Positions 1-5,133 of a stretch of 5,133 nt of DNA are shown here, one piece after another (position 1 is the stretch's first letter; each line of letters starts with the position of its first letter). A model generated the notes under the pieces. That model saw only the letters and a list, made by a program, of their open reading frames with translations, made no database searches and was not told the DNA's origin. Position numbers and translations under genes: made by a program. The stretch comes from Verrucomicrobiaceae bacterium (lineage in GTDB: Bacteria > Verrucomicrobiota > Verrucomicrobiae > Verrucomicrobiales > Akkermansiaceae). The stretch spans positions 1-5,133 of the forward strand of contig CANBTO010000426.1 of assembly GCA_947372405.1 (NCBI GenBank). Reading direction: 5' to 3'.

Positions 1-319
1 AGGTGAACCCCCCCATGCCGAGCCCCGCATCCGCGCCGAAGTCCCGGATGATTTTCTTGCAGCGGCCGATGGAACCCCAGGTTTTCCACAAAAACGGCAA
101 CATCCGCGGCGAGAGCGTCGGTGGTTTCGCCACGGCGGGCACCGTTTCGAAACGCAGGTGCGAGTATTTCGCGGACGCCTCGGCATCCACCTTCTTTTCG
201 GAAATGAGAAGCATCACCTCGTGGCCTCGCGCGCGCAGGGCTTCACCTACGGCGATGCCGGGAAACAAGTGGCCGCCGGTGCCACCACAGGCGATCAGGA
301 TTTTCAGGGATTTGGACAC
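1..319 (-). CDS. murG: MurG, UDP-GlcNAc:lipid I GlcNAc transferase (N-terminal part)
   Basis: MurG adds GlcNAc from UDP-GlcNAc to lipid I on the inner face of the cytoplasmic membrane, making lipid II for peptidoglycan. About 106 residues are visible, and the gene runs off the left edge. The family signature is clear: the glycine-rich loop CGGTGGHLFPGIAVGEAL at residues 11-28, just after the first beta strand (KILIA), and GLGMGGFT at the cut end, matching the MurG GMGG(Y/F) loop near residue 100. The start is the GTG at 319-317. An in-frame stop lies at 388-386, and the only other candidates are a TTG at 355 and a CTG at 337. The GTG gives the usual short lead before the first strand. No Shine-Dalgarno sequence precedes it. 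A good sigma-70-type promoter lies about 80 bp upstream, so the gene probably starts a transcript. The gene upstream is an IclR regulator rather than ftsW. The family call is firm; the exact start is less so. Confidence 0.95.
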   Translation of the reverse strand, partial: MSKSLKILIACGGTGGHLFPGIAVGEALRARGHEVMLLISEKKVDAEASAKYSHLRFETVPAVAKPPTLSPRMLPFLWKTWGSIGRCKKIIRDFGADAGLGMGGFT

Positions 320-388
320 GGGCGAAAGGGTGAACAGCCGGGAAGTGACGGGCAAAACAAGAATCCCGCAGCCGACCGGCAGGTTTTA

Positions 389-436
389 CGCAAATCTTAA
401 TTATACGGCAATCCTCAAAACATCCAAAGATTTGCG
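389..436. repeat. Perfect 10-bp inverted repeat flanking the murG promoter
   Basis: CGCAAATCTT at 389-398 and AAGATTTGCG at 427-436 are exact reverse complements, separated by 28 bp. The TATAAT box lies between them. The right arm abuts and overlaps by one base the putative -35 box, and the left arm covers the expected transcription start. Arm centres are 38 bp apart. This is the arrangement of a two-site operator, though a DNA or RNA stem-loop is possible. There is no T-tract that would make it an intrinsic terminator. The regulator is unknown. Confidence 0.6.
400..427 (-). promoter_or_regulatory. Putative sigma-70-type promoter of murG
   Basis: Read on the minus strand, a perfect TATAAT lies at 405-400. 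TTGGAT (3 of 6 to TTGACA) lies at 427-422, with a 16-bp spacer. Transcription would begin near position 393, giving a leader of about 74 nt before the murG GTG. The region is AT-rich against a GC-rich background. The -35 match is weak, so the call rests mainly on the -10 box and its place in the only gap upstream of murG. Confidence 0.55.
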
Positions 437-509
437 GGAGCTGTCGCTTCAACGATTTTGACGTGGCGAGGAAGTAAGACGCGTAAGTGGAGTCTCGGGA
501 TGCGGTGCC

Positions 510-1250
510 TTAGATCACCGGGCCGCCGATGGCGGTCGGTCGAGCGCTCAAGCACGTGAGCCGTTTGCGGTTCACCGCCTCGCGGATCACGCGGATGGCC
601 TTGGCGGCCGCTTCGTTGGAAAACCGGAACGCCGGCCAGGCCACGGCGATCATCGGTTCCACCGGGCTTGGCAGCAGTCCCCAGGTGGCAAGCGCGATCA
701 TGCCCGGCTCGCTTTCCTCGCGATTCCACGCCACGCCGGTGCGTTGGATTTCCTCAAGCTCGGCCCGCAGGCGGCGGTTTCCCGTCTTTTCCAGGATGCC
801 CGGCTGCAGGCTCATGGCCAGCTTTCCAAGTGCGTGTTTGTGCAGGGGATGGCGGGTGTGCGGCGTGGGCGCAACGCGGATGGCGTGGTCCCATTCGATG
901 TGATCGATGTGGATGATCGCAGCGCCTTCGCGCAGGCCTAGCAGAACCAACTCCTTCAACTCAACGGATATCGCCTGCAGAATGGGTCGGTAGCGGTTTC
1001 GCAGCAAGCTGTAGCGGTCCGGGTTTGCCCACGATCGGAAACGGGCGGTGAGCTGGTAATGCCGCGGGCCTTGTTTCTCCACGAGGCCATAGTCCTGCAA
1101 GGTCTGAAGGATGCGGATGACGGTGGAGCGTGGCAGCCCGCTACCTGCCACAAGATCCACCAGGCGGATCCCCTCCGCATGTCCGGCCATGTGCGAAATG
1201 AGGTCCAGCGCCTTGATCAACGAGGTGGAAACGGTGCGGTCCTGGTTCAT
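510..1250 (-). CDS. IclR-family transcriptional regulator
   Basis: A 246-residue protein, normal length for IclR regulators, which are DNA-binding dimers or tetramers that respond to small carbon metabolites and often control catabolic operons. Residues about 8-70 form the winged helix-turn-helix: SLIKALDLI in helix 1, the recognition helix around LPRSTVIRILQTLQ (39-52), then GLVEK and the wing ending YQLTARF. Residues about 80-230 match the IclR effector-binding domain, including the conserved stretch RHPLHKHALGKLAMS (133-147), the counterpart of the usual R-x-P-L-H-x-x-A-x-G-K motif, and the later EPGMIALA segment. The ATG at 1250-1248 puts the first helix at its usual distance, and a TATAGT box lies only 9 bp upstream. 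The gene diverges from the aldolase-lactonase-hydrolase cluster across 85 bp, so it most likely controls that cluster and itself. The ligand and the direction of control cannot be told. The family call is firm. Confidence 0.93.
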   Translation of the reverse strand: MNQDRTVSTSLIKALDLISHMAGHAEGIRLVDLVAGSGLPRSTVIRILQTLQDYGLVEKQGPRHYQLTARFRSWANPDRYSLLRNRYRPILQAISVELKELVLLGLREGAAIIHIDHIEWDHAIRVAPTPHTRHPLHKHALGKLAMSLQPGILEKTGNRRLRAELEEIQRTGVAWNREESEPGMIALATWGLLPSPVEPMIAVAWPAFRFSNEAAAKAIRVIREAVNRKRLTCLSARPTAIGGPVI

Positions 1251-1259
1251 GCGGTGTCC

Positions 1260-1265
1260 ACTATA
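1260..1265 (-). promoter_or_regulatory. Possible -10 box of the iclR-type gene
   Basis: On the minus strand TATAGT (5 of 6 to TATAAT) lies at 1265-1260, with 9 bp between it and the ATG at 1250. Transcription would start about 2-3 nt before the ATG, giving an almost leaderless mRNA. No convincing -35 hexamer is present; the best-spaced sequence is AAGAAA at 1288-1283. The call rests on one hexamer and is tentative. Confidence 0.35.
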
Positions 1266-1267
1266 CG

Positions 1268-1291
1268 GTCATGTTCGACGTCTTTCTTGAC
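1268..1291. promoter_or_regulatory. Imperfect palindrome, candidate IclR operator
   Basis: A 24-bp imperfect palindrome is centred between 1279 and 1280: outer half-sites GTCATG (1268-1273) and CTTGAC (1286-1291) around a central GACGTC (1277-1282). Eight of the 12 base pairs are symmetric. It sits in the divergent gap, 18 bp from the regulator start and 44 bp before the aldolase start. It covers the place where a -35 box for the regulator gene would lie and overlaps a TTGACT (1287-1292) that could be a -35 box for the plus-strand genes. Symmetry of this quality can arise by chance in 85 bp, so it is only a candidate. Confidence 0.3.
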
Positions 1292-1335
1292 TCTGCCATC
1301 GTGGAGACGGATTCAAAGGCGAAACTTCAGCCGAG

Positions 1336-2025
1336 ATGATTCCCAAAGACGACACCGAACTGTTTGCATTCTGCCGCAAGGAACTCTTCACCGCCGTCGT
1401 CGGCGACGTGATGGACCTGATGGGCTACCAGCACCAATTCCTACCGCCGCAAATCCAACCCCTGCGCGATGACATGATCGTGGTGGGCCGGGCGATGCCG
1501 GTGCTGGAAGCCGATGACGCGGGTGGCGAAGGCCCCGGCCGGATCAACGGCATGCTGAACCAGCCGTTCGGGCTGATGCTCAAGGCGCTCGACGACCTAA
1601 AACAAAACGAAGTCTATGTCTGCACCGGCTCGTCCCCCACCTACGCGTTATGGGGCGAGTTGATGAGCACTGCGGCGCGCAATCGCGGAGCGGCCGGCGC
1701 GGTGGTGGACGGTTATTCCCGCGACACGCGCGGCATTCTGGAATTGAACTTCCCGACCTTTTCCTACGGCCGTTACGCGCAGGACCAGAGACCGCGGGGC
1801 AAGGTCATTGATTCCCGCTGCGGCATCAAGATCGGGGCGGTGAACATCGCACCGGGCGACATCATCTTCGGCGATCTCGACGGGGTCTGCGTCGTGCCGC
1901 GAGCGATCGAGAGGGAAGTCATGGAGGCCGCGTGGCAGAAGGCGCACGGCGAAAAGCGCGTGTTCGAGGCCATCAAGGGCGGCATGGGCGCACAGGCCGC
2001 GTGGGACCAATTCGGCATCATGTGA
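1336..2025 (+). CDS. RraA-like aldolase/decarboxylase family protein
   Basis: A 229-residue protein of the RraA/HMG-CHA aldolase superfamily (often mislabelled as dimethylmenaquinone methyltransferase). Members with the catalytic residues are divalent-metal-dependent class II pyruvate aldolases that also decarboxylate oxaloacetate; true RraA proteins (about 160 aa) instead bind RNase E. This one has the aldolase signature. The GELMSTAARNRGAAGAVVDG loop (107-126) is followed by S128, R129 and D130, which line up with the catalytic Arg-Asp pair of the Pseudomonas HMG/CHA aldolase. The family ending APGDIIFGDLDGVCVVP spans 172-188. Residues 18-30 (FTAVVGDVMDLMG) match the usual N-terminal D-x-x-D-x-x-G helix. 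The ATG at 1336 is the only ATG after the in-frame stop at 1288-1290; there is no Shine-Dalgarno sequence. It is the first gene of the plus-strand cluster, 5 bp from the lactonase gene. That context suggests cleavage of a 2-keto-3-deoxy sugar acid to pyruvate plus an aldehyde, but the substrate is unproven. Confidence 0.88.
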   Translation: MIPKDDTELFAFCRKELFTAVVGDVMDLMGYQHQFLPPQIQPLRDDMIVVGRAMPVLEADDAGGEGPGRINGMLNQPFGLMLKALDDLKQNEVYVCTGSSPTYALWGELMSTAARNRGAAGAVVDGYSRDTRGILELNFPTFSYGRYAQDQRPRGKVIDSRCGIKIGAVNIAPGDIIFGDLDGVCVVPRAIEREVMEAAWQKAHGEKRVFEAIKGGMGAQAAWDQFGIM

Positions 2026-2030
2026 CCGCC

Positions 2031-2909
2031 ATGAGCCTGCGCCCCGAACTGATCTGTGATGCCAAGGCGGAACTCGCCGAGGGCCCGGTCTGGCACGACG
2101 GCGCGTTGTGGTGGGTCAACATCAACGTCGGCACGCTCAACCGGCTCGATGTCAGAACCGGTCTCAACACCAGCCGCGCCACGGGTGATCTTCTGGGAGC
2201 GGCCGTACCGGATGATCATGGCGGGTGGCTGATCGCGCGTCGCCATGAAATCGCCCGGCTCGACTGGGCATCAGGAAACATCACCACTCTAACAACCCTG
2301 CCGGATCCCGATCCGCGGCTGCGTTTCAACGACGGCAAGTGCGATCCGTGCGGGCGCTTTTTTGCCGGCACGATGCACCGAGATGTCGCTCCCGAACGCG
2401 CGGCATTCTACCGGTTTGCCAACGGGCGTCTGGATTTGCAGTTCGACCGCGTCACCATTTCCAACGGCCTCGACTGGTCGCCGGACGGCACGCGGATGTA
2501 TTACACTGACACGATGACCGCGCGCGTGGATGTGATGAATTACGACGTGGAAACCGGAACGCCGAGCGGGCGGCGGCCGCTGGTGAAGTTGTTGAAAAGC
2601 CGAGGCTGGCCGGACGGGTTGTGCTGTGACGCAAACGGAAACATCTGGCTCGCGTTGTGGGACGGCGGCGGCGTGGAATGCCTCGATGGCCGCACCGGCA
2701 AATCGTTGGAACGGATTCCCATTCCTGCGCGCCGGGTTTCCTCGTGCTGTTTTGGCGGCGAACATTTCGAACGGTTGTTCATCACCACCGCATGGGAGGA
2801 TTACGACAAAGCCGCACGCGACGCCGAGCCGCTGGCCGGCGGCATTTTTGCCGTTGATCCTGGCGTGCGCGGCCAGCCGCCGACGCTGGCAACCTGTGGA
2901 TCTCCGTAA
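2031..2909 (+). CDS. SMP-30/gluconolactonase-family lactonase
   Basis: A 292-residue six-bladed beta-propeller of the SMP-30/regucalcin/gluconolactonase family, normal length for the group. These are metal-dependent cytoplasmic lactonases that open aldonolactones. All expected site residues are present: E17 in AEGPVW, R98 and N100 in RLRFNDGK, N145 in SNGLDWSPDG, and D195 in WPDGLCCDANGNIW, corresponding to human regucalcin E18, R101, N103, N154 and D204. The tail keeps GGIFAVDPGVRG (270-281). There is no signal peptide. I chose the ATG at 2031, which gives the standard N-terminus (PELICDAKAELAEGP) and follows the upstream stop by 5 bp. The frame stays open back to 1932, but that extension is arginine-rich, lies inside the aldolase gene and has no family match. 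Unusual cysteines occur: C104-x-x-C107, C198-C199 and C239-C240. Its partners point to a sugar lactone in a non-phosphorylative catabolic route. The sugar dehydrogenase and dehydratase are not in view. Confidence 0.93.
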   Translation: MSLRPELICDAKAELAEGPVWHDGALWWVNINVGTLNRLDVRTGLNTSRATGDLLGAAVPDDHGGWLIARRHEIARLDWASGNITTLTTLPDPDPRLRFNDGKCDPCGRFFAGTMHRDVAPERAAFYRFANGRLDLQFDRVTISNGLDWSPDGTRMYYTDTMTARVDVMNYDVETGTPSGRRPLVKLLKSRGWPDGLCCDANGNIWLALWDGGGVECLDGRTGKSLERIPIPARRVSSCCFGGEHFERLFITTAWEDYDKAARDAEPLAGGIFAVDPGVRGQPPTLATCGSP

Positions 2910-2916
2910 GCGTCCG

Positions 2917-5133
2917 ATGAAAATGACTTCCATCCCGAGACGCTTGAGCTTTGCGCTGGTATGTCTGTTAGTTGGGACACGCCTCGCCGCGCAATCCCCC
3001 CGGATCGCACAAACAGGCAGCGTGGTGACACTGCGGAACGAGCGGGTGCGGCTGGAGTTCGATCTTTCCCATGGCACTTACAGCATTTTCAACCAGGACG
3101 ATGTCCGTCCCGCCATCGCCGGAGCGAAACTGAAGATCAACGACTGGGCTTCGGACGAGGCTGGAATCGAGCGTTCATGGAAACAGCGGGCACTGGAGGA
3201 TTCGAGCGGCAAGGGGCTGGCCCTGGACCTGGGTCTCAAATCCCTAACAACCCCCGAGTTGCTTTTCTCCTTCGCCCTTTACGAGGATCAGGATTTTTTC
3301 AGCGCCAGCGGGGGGCTCATCAACACGGGCATGGAACCCGTCCGCATCAAGGACATCCATGTGCTGGCGGATGGCGTCGTTTACGAGGGCGTGGACCTGA
3401 CGAAGGACTTCGCAATGGTGGACGGCTTCAGCGGCGGCGAACCGCTGGAATATGGCCGGCGCTTCTACTCGCCCCTGACGCGTGGCAACGCATTGAAATC
3501 CCGAAACAACATCCTGCTCACATTCACTGAAGCGAAGCAACGCCGCGTGCTTGTCATGGGCGGGCTGACGTATCATGATTATGAAAAATTCGCCACCATC
3601 GCGCAGAAACGGCGGACGGAACTGGAACTCGGCAAAGATCAAAAGCGCAGCCTCTTGTGTTATCTGGACCTGCCCGCGGAGAAGTCCGACCGAGGCGATG
3701 GCGGAGAGACCCTTGAACTGACCAAAGGCAAAAACCTCCGCACCTGGGAGAATCATCAGTTCCGTTGCGATGAGACGGCGACCTCCGTGATGGAGCCCGG
3801 AAACATCATTGTCGAGGCCCGAGGCCTGCAGGCAGACCGGCCATACACACTTGGATTCTCATGGTGGCAGGGGCTGCGGCATGGCAAACACCCGGATCTC
3901 ACGCAATCGGTTTTCGTGGAGTTCGAAAAATACGGCACCCCGAGGAAACTTCATCTGTTAGATAATCACGTGCTGCCCCGCTTCGACGAGGAGAAGAAGC
4001 AGGATGTGGAGGAAGTCGAGCTGGCCCTCCCCGCCGAGGCGATCCACGCGGGAAACCTGCGCATCACGGTGGAAAAGGCCGCCGCGAACCCGAGCGAGAA
4101 GAAGCAGCTAACAGATCAGAATGTGTATTTGAGCGAAATCTGGCTGCGCGACGGCCGTTGTGAGCCGTTGTTGCCTTCCAAGCTCACGCAGATAACACAA
4201 TGTCCCCAGCCACGGCGGAAGTTCCACGCACAACTGTTCGCGTCGGACCCGGTCGGCAAGCGGGTTGATCCCGGCCAGCATTATCTGTCACCGGATCGCT
4301 TCTACATCGACGTGACGGGAAATGATCCGTTTGTCGCGCTGGAAAACTACGGCAAACGGGTGAAGCGGGCGCAGGAAATCCGCTTGAGCATGTATGACTT
4401 TCCAACCGTCTGCATGTGGTATGCCGCCGCCAAGGCATACGGCAACAGCAAGGCTGAAAACACCTCGCTCGGCGCGGTTGAGGAGATGAAACGCATCGCC
4501 GCGAGCGGATTCCTGAAATACAGCCGGGTGGCGGTCAGGCTCGTGCCGGATTCCTACATGCCTGAAAACCAGCAGGGCTGGTGGGACGACAAGCACTGGC
4601 AGCGAGAGGACACGGATCGGAACGTGACCGGAAACGGACGTTATGTGAAACCCTACGAAACCACCGCGAAGTGGGCCAGGACAGTCACGGAATTGGGCGG
4701 GATTCCTCTAACGTATTTTCAAACCTGCTACCGCTCGGAGGATTATGCGAAGGCGTTTCCCGGCCACATGCTTTTCAACAAGCAATTTGCGTGGAAGGGA
4801 AAACCCGTGGATACCAAGGGCGGAATTTTCACCGACTGGGGGAAAACCTGGCAGCGCAATGGTTTGCTCTGGAGTTACGACTATACCGATGCGGGCTTCG
4901 TTTCCCACATGCGCGGAGTTTACGCCAAGCTCAAGGCCGGAGGCGTGAAGGGACTCATGTTTGATTATCCGGAATCCGGAAGAGCCACAGGAGGCGGCAT
5001 GGAAGACGATCATTCCACCATGGCAGCCGCCTATCGGAACATTTTCCAACTGGCGCACGACGGACTGGAACCTGATTCCTATGTGCACGAACGCAACATG
5101 GAGTTCGGCTCGGACGTGACCATCGGCGCGGTC
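2917..5133 (+). CDS. Secreted glycoside hydrolase-like protein, distant clan GH-D type (partial)
   Basis: The frame is open from the ATG at 2917 to the last base, giving 739 residues with no stop, so the C-terminus is missing. Residues 1-25 form a Sec signal peptide: R8-R9, hydrophobic core LSFALVCLLVG, and a likely cut after LAA (A25). No lipobox is seen. About 30-290 looks like the beta-rich N-terminal domain of GH36-like enzymes, starting VVTLRNERVRLEFDLSHGTY. About 360-415 is a beta segment ending NVYLSEIWLRDG (402-413). From about 490 a TIM-barrel-like region follows: FPTVCMWYAA (495-504), VRLVPDSY then GWWDDKHW (540-561), GIPLTYFQ (595-602), and KAGGVKGLMFDYPE (673-686). D683 sits where clan GH-D enzymes carry the nucleophile. 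D733, in HERNMEFGSDVTIG (724-737), is a possible acid/base. The enzyme would act outside the cytoplasm on a glycan. It lies 7 bp after the lactonase gene, so it is probably cotranscribed. I cannot assign a CAZy family or substrate; the fold call is from pattern similarity only. Confidence 0.7.
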   Translation, partial: MKMTSIPRRLSFALVCLLVGTRLAAQSPRIAQTGSVVTLRNERVRLEFDLSHGTYSIFNQDDVRPAIAGAKLKINDWASDEAGIERSWKQRALEDSSGKGLALDLGLKSLTTPELLFSFALYEDQDFFSASGGLINTGMEPVRIKDIHVLADGVVYEGVDLTKDFAMVDGFSGGEPLEYGRRFYSPLTRGNALKSRNNILLTFTEAKQRRVLVMGGLTYHDYEKFATIAQKRRTELELGKDQKRSLLCYLDLPAEKSDRGDGGETLELTKGKNLRTWENHQFRCDETATSVMEPGNIIVEARGLQADRPYTLGFSWWQGLRHGKHPDLTQSVFVEFEKYGTPRKLHLLDNHVLPRFDEEKKQDVEEVELALPAEAIHAGNLRITVEKAAANPSEKKQLTDQNVYLSEIWLRDGRCEPLLPSKLTQITQCPQPRRKFHAQLFASDPVGKRVDPGQHYLSPDRFYIDVTGNDPFVALENYGKRVKRAQEIRLSMYDFPTVCMWYAAAKAYGNSKAENTSLGAVEEMKRIAASGFLKYSRVAVRLVPDSYMPENQQGWWDDKHWQREDTDRNVTGNGRYVKPYETTAKWARTVTELGGIPLTYFQTCYRSEDYAKAFPGHMLFNKQFAWKGKPVDTKGGIFTDWGKTWQRNGLLWSYDYTDAGFVSHMRGVYAKLKAGGVKGLMFDYPESGRATGGGMEDDHSTMAAAYRNIFQLAHDGLEPDSYVHERNMEFGSDVTIGAV

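Noticed and set aside
8..14. Run of seven C as a possible frameshift in murG
   Set aside because: The frame reads correctly through it into the conserved GMGGFT, so there is no sign of an indel within the visible part.
389..436. Inverted repeat read as an intrinsic terminator for the regulator gene
   Set aside because: The loop is 28 nt, the stem is not GC-rich at its inner end, and no T-run follows on the minus strand.
3..461. Plus-strand open frame of 152 codons over the left end
   Set aside because: It is antisense to murG, whose signature motifs are unmistakable on the minus strand, and its product is low-complexity with no recognisable family.
415..729. Minus-strand open frame of 104 codons crossing the 3' end of the regulator gene
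   Set aside because: It overlaps the IclR effector domain in another frame, and its product is arginine-rich without any motif.
1932..2030. Upstream extension of the lactonase to an ATG at 1932
   Set aside because: It would add 33 arginine-rich residues unlike the family and overlap the conserved end of the aldolase gene by 94 bp; the ATG at 2031 fits both family and spacing.
2917..2991. Twin-arginine (Tat) signal on the secreted protein
   Set aside because: R8-R9 is present, but the following residues are L-S-F, not the x-F-L-K of the Tat motif, so a Sec signal is the simpler reading.
2289..3077. Long minus-strand open frame of 262 codons
   Set aside because: It spans parts of two real plus-strand genes and their junction. 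Its arginine- and alanine-rich product is typical of antisense frames in GC-rich DNA.
3244..3756. Minus-strand open frame of 170 codons
   Set aside because: It lies wholly inside the secreted-protein gene, whose frame is open for 739 codons with a signal peptide; it shows no domain or promoter of its own.

Overview
The window is a GC-rich, densely coded bacterial chromosome fragment with five protein genes. Two are cut by the window edges: murG at the left and a large secreted protein at the right. No RNA genes, mobile elements or CRISPR arrays are visible. The mix of a peptidoglycan gene, a secreted glycosidase-like protein and an IclR-controlled catabolic cluster, with no recognisable Shine-Dalgarno sequence before any of the five starts, fits a polysaccharide-degrading bacterium. 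Verrucomicrobiota or a related PVC-group lineage is my best guess, but it is an inference from gene content, not from a marker alignment.

Layout. Positions 1-319 (minus strand) hold the N-terminal third of murG, the lipid II GlcNAc transferase. Positions 320-509 are non-coding: a consensus TATAAT box for murG sits between the two arms of a perfect 10-bp inverted repeat. Positions 510-1250 (minus) encode an IclR-family regulator. Positions 1251-1335 are an 85-bp divergent control region with a TATAGT box very close to the regulator start and a weak palindrome. Positions 1336-2025, 2031-2909 and 2917-5133 (all plus) form a tight three-gene cluster with gaps of 5 and 7 bp. They encode an RraA-like aldolase, an SMP-30/gluconolactonase-type lactonase, and an exported protein of at least 739 residues whose C-terminal half looks like a distant clan GH-D (alpha-galactosidase-like) TIM barrel.

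How the genes may work together (inference). The exported protein would release a sugar outside the cytoplasm. A sugar dehydrogenase not seen here would oxidise it to a lactone, the SMP-30 protein would open the lactone to an aldonic acid, and after dehydration the RraA-like aldolase would split the 2-keto-3-deoxy acid to pyruvate and an aldehyde. The divergent IclR protein would sense an intermediate. The substrate cannot be told from this sequence. murG belongs to cell-wall synthesis and appears unrelated to this pathway; its place next to the cluster implies that the usual order of cell-division genes is broken here.
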